NCBI GenBank assembly: GCA_963738445.1
Contig: CAVTWS010000012.1
Coordinates: 124,001-188,000 of the forward strand
Length of the DNA: 64,000 nt
Source: CAVTWS01 sp963738445
Lineage (GTDB): Bacteria > Actinomycetota > Acidimicrobiia > Acidimicrobiales > SHLQ01
Direction of reading: 5' to 3'
Positions 7,741 through 16,057 of the stretch are shown in pieces. The notes beneath the pieces were generated by a model. The model was not told the DNA's origin and searched no databases. It worked only from the letters and a program-made list of their open reading frames with translations. Numbering within the stretch: position 1 is the first letter of the stretch; each line of letters begins with the position of its first letter. The position numbers and the translations under genes are program-made.

Positions 7741-8317
7741 TCAGCGCCGGCCGCGTTGCGGGCGAGCGGTCTGGAGCCCGGCGAAGGCGCGGAGCATGGC
7801 GATCAGCTTCTGCGCGTCGGCGTTCGGCATCAAGTAGTGCGAGTACGCCAACCGCAACAGGATCTCGGCGCCCTGCTGAGGTGCGAGGAGTCCGGACCGT
7901 ACGCTCGGGAGCTCGTCGAGGGCATCGCCGAGGACCCGGGCCACCGAGACGCAGTGCGGTTCGAGGGAGTCGGCGAGCGATTGCAGACGCGAAGGCGGGG
8001 TCGGCGCGGATCGAGTCCGCGCCGATCGTCTCGTCGAGGTACGTGACCAGGTACTGCAGGGCGGCGTCGAAACGGGCGGCCGGGTCCTCATGGGCGGCGG
8101 CGAGCGCCCGGAGCCCCACATCGAACTGCTCCACCTCGTACAGCGTGATCGCCGCGAGGAGCAGCGTCTTGGTCGGGAACCAGCGGTAGAGCGTCGGTCT
8201 CGAGACGCCCGCGGCAGCCGCGACGGCGGACATGGTGAGCTTCTCGGGACCCCGTTCGCGGATCGTCCGCTCCGCGGCTGACACGATGAGATCGGACGTC
8301 GGGGAGCTCTCGGTCAT
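7741..8317 (-). pseudogene. TetR-family regulator with one frameshift
   Basis: ATG at 8317 is preferred to GTG 8326 because GGTGA lies six bases upstream. The N-terminus has a standard HTH (KLTMSAVAAAAGVSRPTLYR). The frame breaks after ADSIRADPAFAS near 7985-7990, and the next frame supplies LQSLADSLEPHCVSVARVLG and AEILLRLAYSHYLMPNADAQ to a stop at 7741. Restoring one base gives about 191 residues, the normal TetR length. Given its position, it probably represses both its own SDR-MocA operon and the divergent oxygenase-sulfotransferase operon through the 8318-8407 region. The intact-looking halves favour a consensus indel over decay. Confidence 0.78.
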
Positions 8318-8350
8318 CGGCGTCACCTTACCCTTCGTGCCTCGCTACCG

Positions 8351-8374
8351 TTACATCTGACGGTTAATGTGTAA
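8351..8374. promoter_or_regulatory. candidate TetR operator in divergent promoter
   Basis: TTACA at 8351-8355 and TGTAA at 8370-8374 form a spaced inverted repeat. Two ACCGTTA/ACGGTTA-like direct copies lie around 8347-8366. The site is midway between the TetR start (8317) and the oxygenase start (8408), where a local autoregulator would bind. The imperfect arms keep confidence low. Confidence 0.4.
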
Positions 8375-8407
8375 AGATACGTCCGTACACGCCCAGAGGG
8401 GGTCGAT

Positions 8408-9274
8408 GTGAGCGAGTCGGTGTCGGTGTCTGAAGGGCGAGTCCGGGGGACCGTGAACTACATCCGGAACCCGCCCGGCGATGGGGGAGACGTGCTCGAG
8501 TTCGTCACCGAGGACGAGACGAAGTCCACCATGGTGACGGTGCCGGGCCACGAGGTCTGGGTCCACGACGCCCGCGTGGCCTGACGACCGACCTCGACCG
8601 GGAAGGGTTCGTGCTCGTGCCGCATCGGAGCGGGGTGATCGACTTCGAGGCGATCGAGGAGGACCCCGTCGTCGATCAGGTGTACAGCGAGGAGATCGCC
8701 GCGCTCGTCGAACAGGTGACAGGTGCGCGCGCGGGTGCTGATGCTCGGGGTGGGCAAGAAGCGGTTCGGTGAGCAGGCCACCGACAAGCTGGCTCCGCTG
8801 GCCAACGCGAAACCGGCCCGCTATCCCCATGCGGACAACACCGATCGGTCGTCGACCGAGCAGGCCAAGATGATCGCGGCTTTCGTGCCGGACCTCGACG
8901 TGACGAAGTTCCCGCGTTGGGCGCTCTACAACATCTGGCGTTGCGTCACCCCGCCACCGCAGGACATCCCGCTCGCCGTCTGCGATGCCCGGTCGCTGTC
9001 GCCGACCGACGAGGTGACCGTGAAGGCGGTGACGACCACCCGCCAGACCGGCGAGCTGCGTCATGACACCACCAGCTACACGTACTCGCCGGAGCATCGT
9101 TGGCACTACTTCCCCGACATGACCCACGACGAGGTGATCATCTTCAAGACCCATGACAGCGACCCGGCCCGGGCCCGCCGAGTCGCGCACACCGCGTTCG
9201 ACGATCCCTCCTGCCCGCCGGGAACGTCGACCCGGGGCAGCGTCGAGATGCGGGCCCTGGTGGTGTTCTCATGA
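8408..9274 (+). pseudogene. CmcJ/NvfI-type oxygenase (AsaB/GA4-desaturase-like), two frameshifts
   Basis: Starting at GTG 8408 (MSESVSVSEGRVRGTVNYI) the reading passes through three frames. Frame one ends near 8580 (VWVHDARVA); frame two gives LTTDLDREGFVLVPHRSG to about 8720; frame three gives VLMLGVGKKRFGEQATDKLA to the stop at 9274. The C-terminal blocks RWALYNIWRC, HRWHYFPDMTHDEVIIFKTH and HTAFDDPSCPPGTSTRGS are characteristic of the CmcJ/NvfI family of Fe(II)/2-oxoglutarate-type hydroxylases/desaturases. The repaired product is about 288 residues, full length. The next gene overlaps its stop (ATGA). All segments retain the motifs, so the breaks may be sequencing indels. Confidence 0.78.
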
Positions 9275-10500
9275 ACACTGACGGGCGCGTCGACAAGCAC
9301 ACCGACGGGCGCGTCGACAAGAACACCGAGGTGCGCGTCGAGACGATCGAGGAGTCGGCGACCTCCAGGCCTCGGCCGCCGATCCTGACCCGACCCTGTT
9401 CCGGGCGAACCTCGTCGCACTGGTGGACGCCATCAACGAGGAGGCGAGGTTGCTGCCGGCCGGCGGGGCACAGGCCACCGGAATGCTCGCAGACGCGCTG
9501 CGGAACCGAATCGACGTGTCGCATTGGGCGAGTGAGCACCCCGAGATCAGGTCCGAGCCGATCGAGCGCCCGTTGATCCTCACCGGTCTGCCCCGGTCGG
9601 GCACGACCTACTTCCAGTACCTCTTCGATGCCGATCCGTCGATGCGGATGTTGCGCACATGGGAAGGTGGCCGGCCCTGTCCGCCCCCGGGTTTCGACCC
9701 CGCCGACGCCGCCCGACGCCGTGATCAGGCGGCCGCGGCGATGAAGCGGCTTCGCGAGAGCAATGCCCGTCAGCGCCGAGATCGCGAAGATCCACCTGTC
9801 GGACGTCGACGGACCTCAGGAATGCCTGGCGATGCTGGACCAGACGTTCGCGAACCCGGGGATGTACTGGACCCACCGCATCCCGACCTGGTTCGACCAG
9901 GTCTTCGATTCGCTCGATCTCCGTGCGGCGTACGAGCACCACAAGCTCGTGCTCCAGCTCCTGCAGTGGCGGACGCCGCCGCGGCGGTGGGTGCTGAAAT
10001 GGCCCTGTCACCTCATGGCGCTGACGGAGATCGCTGACGTCTACCCGGACGCCCGATTCGTGGTGACCCATCGCGATCCGCTCCAGGTGCTGGCGTCGAA
10101 CTGCAGCCTGGCTCATCTGTTCCGCGCCGGCACCTCCGACGCCAACCCGCACGAGATCGGCCAGCAGATGAAGCACATGCTCGGCCGCTACATCCAACGG
10201 CTGGTCGACTTCGACGAGGCTCATCCGGGCGAGGCGGGCCTGGTGCACGTCGACTACAACCGGGTGGTGGACGACCCCGAAACCGTGATGACCGAGGTGT
10301 TCCACGCCCTCGACCTGGAGATGACGGGCGTGGTGCGAGACCGGATCGGCACGTGGCGCCGCGAGAACCCGCCAGGCAAACGGGGGGTGCACGAGTATGC
10401 GCTCGGCGACTACGGCCTCGATGCGAACGAGGTGGCCGAGGAGTACGCGTTCTACATCGACCGCTACGACCTTCCACGACCGGGCGACGGCGTCTCGTGA
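9271..10500 (+). pseudogene. PAPS-dependent sulfotransferase family, two frameshifts
   Basis: ATG 9271 overlaps the previous stop. After an N-terminal octapeptide repeat the frame changes near 9361. It then shows the 5'-phosphosulfate-binding loop LPRSGTTYFQYLF, changes again near 9762, and continues with WVLKWPCHLMAL, the 3'-phosphate-binding region VVTHRDPLQVLASNCSL and a normal C-terminus ending at 10500. Repaired length is about 409 residues, typical of the large actinobacterial sulfotransferase family. Such enzymes sulfate hydroxyls of lipids, sterols or metabolites, although many in catabolic clusters have no known substrate. Overlap with the DUF1214 gene (GTGA at 10497) indicates co-translation. 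Confidence 0.8.
9277..9348 (+). repeat. in-frame 24-bp tandem repeat
   Basis: Three consecutive 24-bp units at 9277-9300, 9301-9324 and 9325-9348 encode TDGRVDKH, TDGRVDKN and TEVRVETI at the extreme N-terminus of the sulfotransferase. The first two differ at two bases; the third is diverged. Slippage-type expansion is the simplest origin. Confidence 0.75.
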
Positions 10501-11672
10501 GCGACCCATCGGCCCCTTCTGCGTTCGCACGGGCGTTGCACCAGATCGCCGACGCAGCTGATCGGCTCGCCGCCGAGCTCCGGGACCGGCGTGGCCACGC
10601 GGGCGAGGGCGATGCGGCGCGAGCACTGCTCGGCGCGCTGATGTACGCCTACCTGACCCACGTCTGGGCCGATGTGGATCATCCGAGGTTCATGCCGGGT
10701 GCCGGGTACTACACCCAGATCGGCACGCCCAACCCCGACACCTACTACCGAACGGCGACCATCGACGGCGCCGGGACCTACCGACTCACCGGTGACCGAG
10801 GGACCGCGCCCGAGGTCTCACTCATGCCCTTCGGTGGGCCCACCGCCACCGGCATACGCACGTTCCCTCCCTACGATCTCGACGACCTGGTGATCGATGA
10901 TAAGGGTCGGTTCGACGTGGTGCTGAGCGCAGAACGACCGACCGGCCACCAGGGCGACTGGTGGGCCATGGATCCCGACGTGCGCAGCCTCATGCTCCGA
11001 AGCGTCTCCGCCGACTGGGGCGAAAACCGTGAACCGCTCGTGGCGATCGTGCGGATCGACGCATCACCGCGTCGCCCGCGGGCCGCGCCCGAGGAGATGA
11101 CCGAGCGGCTCGGGTCGCTCGCCGCGCTCGTCGACCGCTCCGTGTCCTACGGGCTCGCCAAGGTCGACCGGCTCCGGGCTGATGGCGTCGTGAACCAACT
11201 CGTCGGTATCGACTACTCGGGGAGCGGCGGGATCGCCGGTCAGGGCTACTTCGAAGGCGTCTTCGATCTGGCCAGGGACGAAATGCTCCTGATCGAGGTC
11301 CGACTCCCCCCGGCGGCCCGGTTCTCGTTCTCGCTCACCGACCCGCTCTTCTGCACGATCGACTGGACCCATGCCCAGAGCAGCTTGAATCACCGACAGG
11401 CATCCGTCGATGCCGATGGGGTGCTGCGGGTCGTGGTGTCGTGTTCCGATCCGGGCGTGCCGAACTGGCTCGACACCACGGGATATGAGACCGGTGTGAT
11501 CCAGTGCCGATTCATGGGTTGCGAGCCTCTGCCGAACCCCACGGTCGGGCTCGTGCCGCTCGATGCGATCCGTGACCGGCTTCCCGACTCGACCCCCAGC
11601 GTGGCCCCCGCCGAGCGCGACCGGGCCCTACTCGCCCGGGCCGCCGCGGCGCAGCTTCGATCGCTCTGGTAG
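10497..11672 (+). CDS. DUF1214-domain protein
   Basis: 391 residues from GTG 10497, which overlaps the sulfotransferase stop. Seen: an N-terminal helical part, then GTPNPDTYYRTATIDGAGTY, the 'NPD-x-x-Y' start of the domain found in DUF1214/DUF1254-like proteins, and a C-terminal beta-rich half (PPAARFSFSLTDPLFCTIDW). The biochemical role is unknown. Members recur beside sulfotransferases and oxygenases in actinobacterial catabolic clusters, so a shared pathway is inferred from the tight translational coupling. No signal peptide is visible, so it is probably cytoplasmic. Confidence 0.7.
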   Translation: MSDPSAPSAFARALHQIADAADRLAAELRDRRGHAGEGDAARALLGALMYAYLTHVWADVDHPRFMPGAGYYTQIGTPNPDTYYRTATIDGAGTYRLTGDRGTAPEVSLMPFGGPTATGIRTFPPYDLDDLVIDDKGRFDVVLSAERPTGHQGDWWAMDPDVRSLMLRSVSADWGENREPLVAIVRIDASPRRPRAAPEEMTERLGSLAALVDRSVSYGLAKVDRLRADGVVNQLVGIDYSGSGGIAGQGYFEGVFDLARDEMLLIEVRLPPAARFSFSLTDPLFCTIDWTHAQSSLNHRQASVDADGVLRVVVSCSDPGVPNWLDTTGYETGVIQCRFMGCEPLPNPTVGLVPLDAIRDRLPDSTPSVAPAERDRALLARAAAAQLRSLW

Positions 11673-11694
11673 GCCGGGCCACCGCCTGAATCCG

Positions 11695-12102
11695 TCAGGC
11701 CGTGGTATTGGGGGGACGGTCGGCGAGGCCGTCGGGGGTGTGGAACCGGCACCGGACGTGGGCGATGCGCCATCCGTCGGGGGTGCGGACGAGTTCGTCG
11801 TCGTAGACGGCTCGGCGGGTCTCCCCGGAGGCGCGCTCCACGAACATCAGGTTGCGGGTGGTGTGGGCGCGGTCCCCGTCGAGATCGATCACGATCGGGC
11901 CGCCCAGATGGAAGCCCCCCGGCGCCGCCTGGGACATGGTTCGGAGGCCGTCGTGGCCGACCCACTCACGCCGGTAGACCTCGTACACGGCGTCGGGGGT
12001 GAACAGCGACACCCACCCGTCGTGGTCGTCGAGGTCGAGCGCGAGGCAGTAGCGGGCCAACAGGTTGCGGATCTCTGCGTGATCATCGGCGATGCCCGGC
12101 AT
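11695..12102 (-). CDS. SnoaL-like / NTF2-fold protein
   Basis: 135 residues (MPGIADDHAEIRNLLARYC). The pattern of an N-terminal helix, ALDLDDHDGWVSLFTPDAVY, then HTTRNLMFVERASGE and a final strand DGWRIAHVRCRFHTPD is typical of the NTF2-like cone fold (SnoaL_4 type). Such proteins act as small dehydratases, isomerases or cyclases, or are non-catalytic. The tandem repeat array begins immediately upstream of its start, so its promoter lies in or beyond that array. The product and the convergent DUF1214 gene end 22 bases apart. Confidence 0.78.
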   Translation of the reverse strand: MPGIADDHAEIRNLLARYCLALDLDDHDGWVSLFTPDAVYEVYRREWVGHDGLRTMSQAAPGGFHLGGPIVIDLDGDRAHTTRNLMFVERASGETRRAVYDDELVRTPDGWRIAHVRCRFHTPDGLADRPPNTTA

Positions 12103-12110
12103 AGCGATCC

Positions 12111-12318
12111 AGCTTCCCCGAACTGGGGGTCCCGTGCCAGCTTCCCCGAACTGGGGGTCCCGTGCCAGCTTTCCCGAACTGGGGGTCCCGTGCCAGCTTT
12201 CCCGAACTGGGGGCTCCCGTGTGGGTGAGGACGCACAATCAGGCCCCCAGTTGCCAGCCTTCTCGAACTGGGGGCTCCCGTGTGGGTGAGGACGCACAAT
12301 CAGGCCCCCAGTTCGGGG
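12111..12318. repeat. tandem 28-bp repeats followed by two large hairpin units
   Basis: Three 28-bp units (12111-12138, 12139-12166, 12167-12194) share the core CCCGAACTGGGGG. Two about 61-bp units follow (12195-12255 and 12256-12318). Each larger unit folds: 12205-12214 pairs with 12243-12252 (10 bp) and 12264-12275 with 12304-12315 (12 bp, perfect), each around a 28-base loop. The loops are nearly identical (GTGTGGGTGAGGACGCAC inside both). The array fills most of the 336-bp divergent gap between the SnoaL gene and the SDR at 12439. There are no unique spacers, so it is not a CRISPR array. Confidence 0.85.
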
Positions 12319-12438
12319 GTGATGGTAGTCCGGCCCGTCGGGAGCTGGGGTCGGGCATGCACGCTCCGGAGCGGGGGCACCCATAACGTGCGGGTCGCGC
12401 GCCACGGTGGCGCTGAGCGATCCCGAGAGAAGGCCCCG

Positions 12439-13218
12439 ATGCAGACTGCGCAGCCTCCGACCGACGAGCTGCGGGGGCGCGTGGCGCTGGTGACCGGGGC
12501 GGCGCGGGGGCAGGGCCTCGCCATCGCCCGGCGGCTCCGGGCCGCGGGCGCACGAATCATCGCTGGCGACGTCCTGGGCGCGGTCGAGGGTCTGGCCGAC
12601 GAGCTCGGCGCGGACACCGTCACCGGTCACCTCGACGTCCGGCAGCGGGAGTCGTGGACGGCGCTCGTGGAGCGTGGTGTCGACACCCTCGGTCGGCTGG
12701 ACATCCTGGTGAACAACGCGGGCGTGTTGCGCCGGGTGCCGCTGGAGCGAGAGACCCTCGAGGGGTTCTCGAACACCTGGCAGGTGAACTGCCTCGGGCC
12801 CTTCCTCGGCATGCAGGCGGTGCTGCCGCACCTTCGGCGGTCTCCGAGCGCGGCGATCGTGAACACGTCCTCGCTCGCCGGCGTGAGCGCCTGGACATCC
12901 CACGGCGCCTACGTGGCGTCGAAGTGGGCGGTTCGCGGACTCACCAAGGTGGCCGCCCTCGAGTTCGCAGCCGACGGGATCCGGGTCAACACCGTCCTCC
13001 CGGGGATCATCGCCACGCCGATGATGATCGACGACGACCCGGCCACGGTGGCGCGGCTGCCGCGGACACCCATCGGACGGATCGGCGAAGCCGACGACGT
13101 GGCCGAGGCCGTGCTCTTCCTCGTGTCGGACCGATCCGCGTTCATCACCGGGAGCGAGCTGACCATCGACGGCGGGCAGAACGCGGGCGTGATCGTCACG
13201 GGCCCCGATCTGCTCTGA
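12439..13218 (+). CDS. short-chain dehydrogenase/reductase
   Basis: 259 residues; ATG at 12439 with GAGAAGG (12427-12433) upstream. Seen: TGAARGQG cofactor loop, LVNNAGV, catalytic Ser region VNTSSLAGVSAW, and AYVASK as YxxxK, then VNTVLPGIIATPM and the C-terminal ITGSELTIDGG typical of classical SDRs. It resembles 3-alpha/beta- or 20-beta-hydroxysteroid dehydrogenase-like SDRs, a loose likeness that does not fix the substrate. It is followed 51 bases later by the DUF35/thiolase pair, suggesting oxidation of a hydroxyl before side-chain cleavage. Confidence 0.88.
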   Translation: MQTAQPPTDELRGRVALVTGAARGQGLAIARRLRAAGARIIAGDVLGAVEGLADELGADTVTGHLDVRQRESWTALVERGVDTLGRLDILVNNAGVLRRVPLERETLEGFSNTWQVNCLGPFLGMQAVLPHLRRSPSAAIVNTSSLAGVSAWTSHGAYVASKWAVRGLTKVAALEFAADGIRVNTVLPGIIATPMMIDDDPATVARLPRTPIGRIGEADDVAEAVLFLVSDRSAFITGSELTIDGGQNAGVIVTGPDLL

Positions 13219-13269
13219 GGGCGGGACCGGCGTTCTGCCGCCGAGGAGCCGTGGTCTATCCTCCCGGTC

Positions 13270-13701
13270 ATGTCGCAGGTCCCCTTCGCATCGGATGTGT
13301 TCACCTGGCCGTCGGACGAGCCGCAGCTCATCGGTGGCCAGTGCGCCGACTGCGGATCGGTGACGTTCCCCCGACAGGCGTCGTGCGCCCGCTGCGGATC
13401 CGTGGCGGTGGGCGAGTTGTTGCTACCGACCCGCGGGACCTTGTGGACCTTCACGACCCAGGAGTTCCTGCCCAAGGAGCCGTACGCCGGTGGCGAGACG
13501 CCCGAGACGTTCGAGCCCTACGGCGTCGGACTGATACAGCTCGACGACATCGTCCAGGTCGAGGGTCGGCTGACCGAGGCCGATCCGGAGAAGTTGCGCA
13601 TCGGGATGGAGATGGAGTTGGTGGTCATCCCGTTCCGGGTCGACTCCGACGGGACCGAAGCCATGACCTACGCATTCGCGCCAGTGGAACAGGGGAGCTG
13701 A
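13270..13701 (+). CDS. DUF35 zinc-ribbon/OB-fold protein (ChsH2/acyl-CoA-associated type)
   Basis: 143 residues. The N-terminal rubredoxin-like zinc ribbon has two Cys pairs (GQCADCGSV and SCARCGSV), followed by an OB fold (TRGTLWTFTTQEF, then VEGRLTE and LRIGMEMELVVIPF). DUF35 proteins pair with thiolase-like or aldolase partners and bind the acyl-CoA. In steroid side-chain degradation the DUF35 part of ChsH2 supports the Ltp2 retro-aldolase. Here the thiolase-like gene starts one base after the stop, making a functional complex very likely. Confidence 0.88.
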   Translation: MSQVPFASDVFTWPSDEPQLIGGQCADCGSVTFPRQASCARCGSVAVGELLLPTRGTLWTFTTQEFLPKEPYAGGETPETFEPYGVGLIQLDDIVQVEGRLTEADPEKLRIGMEMELVVIPFRVDSDGTEAMTYAFAPVEQGS

Positions 13702-13702
13702 C

Positions 13703-14845
13703 ATGGATGTCGCCATCATCGGGGTCGGGTTGCATCCGTTCGGTCGTTTCGGGCCGAAGTCGGCGATCGACATGGGGGCCGACGCCATCCGCTCCGCGCT
13801 CGCCGATGCCGGCCTCCAGTGGCGTGACGTGCAATTCGCGTTCGGGGGCAGTTTCGAGGTCGACAACCCGGACGCCGTCACCAGCCGGGTGGGCCTGACC
13901 GGCATCCCGTTCATGGACGTGTACAACGGGTGCGCGACCGCGGCGACGGCCCTGTCGTTGACGGCGGAGTCGATCCGGTCGGGGCAGTACGACATCGGCG
14001 TGGCGGTGGGCATGGACAAGCACCTGCCCGGCGCCTTCACCTCCGACCCCGTCTACTACGCGGCGCCCACGTGGTACGGCGAGATCGGCCATTTCCTGAC
14101 GACGAAGTTCTTCGCCATGAAGATCAACCGATACATGCACGACTACGGCATCTCGCATCGCACCCTGGCCCGGGTGGCGGCCAAGGGATTCCGGAACGGC
14201 GCGTTGAACCCGAACGCCTTCCGGCGCAAGCCGATCAGCGAGGACGACATCCTCGAGTCCAAGATGTTGAACTACCCACTGACGCAGTACATGTTCTGCG
14301 CCCCCGACGAGGGGGCGGCGGCGGTGGTCATGTGCCGAGCCGACATCGCCCACCGGTACACGTCGACCCCGATCTTCCTGCGGGCGGCGACCCTGCGGAC
14401 CCGTAGGTACGGTGCGTTCGAGGTGCACGCGTCCTGGGCGGCGGTCGAGCGTGATCCGGCGCCCACCGTGTTCGCGTCCCGAGCGGCCTACGAGATGGCC
14501 GGGATCGGGCCCGAAGACGTCGACGTCATCCAGTTGCAGGACACCGACGCCGGCGCCGAGGTGATCCACATGGCCGAGAACGGGTTCTGTGCCGACGGCG
14601 AGCAGGAGAAGCTCATCGCCGACGGCGCGACCGAGATCGGCGGGCCACTGCCGGTCAACACCGACGGCGGCCTGATCGCGAACGGCGAGCCGATCGGTGC
14701 GTCGGGCCTGCGCCAGGTCCACGAGCTGGTGCTGCAACTGCGGGGTCAGGCCGGCGACCGCCAGGTCCCTGGGAGCCCCAAGGTCGGATACGCCCAGCTC
14801 TACGGCGCGCCCGGCACCGCCGGCGTGTCGATCCTCAGCCTCTGA
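13703..14845 (+). CDS. thiolase-superfamily protein (lipid-transfer/SCP-x or Ltp2-like)
   Basis: 380 residues. The start MDVAIIGVGLHPFGRF, the VYNGCATAATAL segment with a Cys at the thiolase nucleophile position, and the C-terminal NTDGGLIANGEPIGASGLRQ block are those of the non-degradative/SCP-x thiolase branch. Because a nucleophilic Cys is present, it may be a true thiolase rather than a retro-aldolase; the DUF35 partner upstream is compatible with either. The reaction is probably the final carbon-carbon cleavage of an acyl-CoA side chain. The 3' end overlaps the convergent MFS gene by 11 bases. Confidence 0.85.
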   Translation: MDVAIIGVGLHPFGRFGPKSAIDMGADAIRSALADAGLQWRDVQFAFGGSFEVDNPDAVTSRVGLTGIPFMDVYNGCATAATALSLTAESIRSGQYDIGVAVGMDKHLPGAFTSDPVYYAAPTWYGEIGHFLTTKFFAMKINRYMHDYGISHRTLARVAAKGFRNGALNPNAFRRKPISEDDILESKMLNYPLTQYMFCAPDEGAAAVVMCRADIAHRYTSTPIFLRAATLRTRRYGAFEVHASWAAVERDPAPTVFASRAAYEMAGIGPEDVDVIQLQDTDAGAEVIHMAENGFCADGEQEKLIADGATEIGGPLPVNTDGGLIANGEPIGASGLRQVHELVLQLRGQAGDRQVPGSPKVGYAQLYGAPGTAGVSILSL

Positions 14846-16049
14846 GGGTGCGTCGACGAGCGGCGACGGCCAGTAGGCCGAAGCCCACGACCGAAGGCAG
14901 ACTCACCGCCGCCATGGCCCGGCCCACCGAGTCCCAGAATCCGGCCAACGAGCCGACCACCCACGGCAGCGCCAGGGCGGCGGAACGCAGACCGGCGGTG
15001 AGTGCACCCAGCCCGGCGCCAGGTCGGCCGGGACGTTGCGCGGCGAGGTCGTAGAGCCGGGGGAGCCAGGTGGCGATGCCGAGGCCGATCAGGGCGAAGG
15101 CCGCGATCACGATGACCCGATCAGGGGCCAGGGTGGCGACAGCGAGGCCTCCGGCGGTCACGGCGACGGAGATCCGAGCCAGGCGTTCCGCGCCGAGCGC
15201 CACGGTGGCCCAGTCGCCAAGGAGGCGACCGGCGGTCATCCCGGCGGTGACGGCGACGTAGGCCAGGGCCGCCGTGCCGGCGGACGTGTCGAAGTCCTCC
15301 CGAAGGCGGAAGGACGACCAGTCGATGGCGACCATCTCGACGCCGATGGCGAAGACCGCGGCGAAGTACAGCGTCGTCAGTCCGATGAGGCGTCGATGCG
15401 GACCGCCCCGGCTCCCGCGCTGGTCGGGCCCTGTTCGCGGCGGCGTGTCGTCGTTGGGCAGAAGTCCCGCCGAGACGAACGCGAGAGCTCCCACCTGGAC
15501 CACCGCGGCGGTCACCAGATGGGTTCGCAGCGACACGCCCGCGTCAGCGACCCGGGACGAGATGATCCCGCCGACCACGGTGCCGAGGCTCCACAGCCCG
15601 TGGAACCGATTCATGATCGACACGCCGCGCCGGGCGCTGAGCACCGATGCCTGCATGTTCATCGCGGAGTCGACGAGGACATCGCACGTCGTGGCCATCG
15701 CCAACCCGAGGAACAGCACGGTTGTCGTGCCTGCCGCCCCGATCACCACCAGCGCACCGGCTACCACGAGTCCGGCGCCGACGAGAGTGCGACGGGTCCC
15801 GAGCCGACCGATGACCGGTCCGGCCAGCGCGCTCCCGGCCAGCGCGATCGCCGCGGAGAGCGAGAGCACCAGGCCGATCTCGTCCAGGCTGAGGCCCACG
15901 TGATCGCGGATCTCCGGAAAGCGGGGGACGAACGAGGCGAACACGGCGCCGTTCATGAAGAACTGGACGGCGACCGCGATGACCGCACGCCGATCATCGG
16001 GGCGGCCTTCCGGGGCGCCGCCAGTGGAGGATGCGATGGGTCCCGGCAT
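14835..16049 (-). CDS. MFS transporter
   Basis: 404 residues with about twelve hydrophobic segments (for example AVIAVAVQFFMNGAVFASFV, LVVAGALVVIGAAGTTTVLF, VIVIAAFALIGLGIATWL) and the loop-2/3 GxLGTRR motif of the major facilitator superfamily. The domain order and length resemble the YbjJ/FucP-like branch. It begins eight bases after the phosphofructokinase stop, so the pair is probably an operon under the palindrome at 17232-17245. A sugar or organic-acid substrate is likely from context; direction (uptake or export) cannot be read. Confidence 0.85.
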   Translation of the reverse strand: MPGPIASSTGGAPEGRPDDRRAVIAVAVQFFMNGAVFASFVPRFPEIRDHVGLSLDEIGLVLSLSAAIALAGSALAGPVIGRLGTRRTLVGAGLVVAGALVVIGAAGTTTVLFLGLAMATTCDVLVDSAMNMQASVLSARRGVSIMNRFHGLWSLGTVVGGIISSRVADAGVSLRTHLVTAAVVQVGALAFVSAGLLPNDDTPPRTGPDQRGSRGGPHRRLIGLTTLYFAAVFAIGVEMVAIDWSSFRLREDFDTSAGTAALAYVAVTAGMTAGRLLGDWATVALGAERLARISVAVTAGGLAVATLAPDRVIVIAAFALIGLGIATWLPRLYDLAAQRPGRPGAGLGALTAGLRSAALALPWVVGSLAGFWDSVGRAMAAVSLPSVVGFGLLAVAARRRTLRG

Positions 16050-16057
16050 CGAGCGGG

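Noticed and set aside
8408..10500. programmed ribosomal frameshifting in oxygenase and sulfotransferase
   Set aside because: Four unrelated shift points with no common slippery sequence or structure, and many similar breaks elsewhere in the window.
12111..12194. CRISPR-like series of 28-bp repeats
   Set aside because: Units are head-to-tail with no unique spacers between them and grade into hairpin units; no cas genes nearby.
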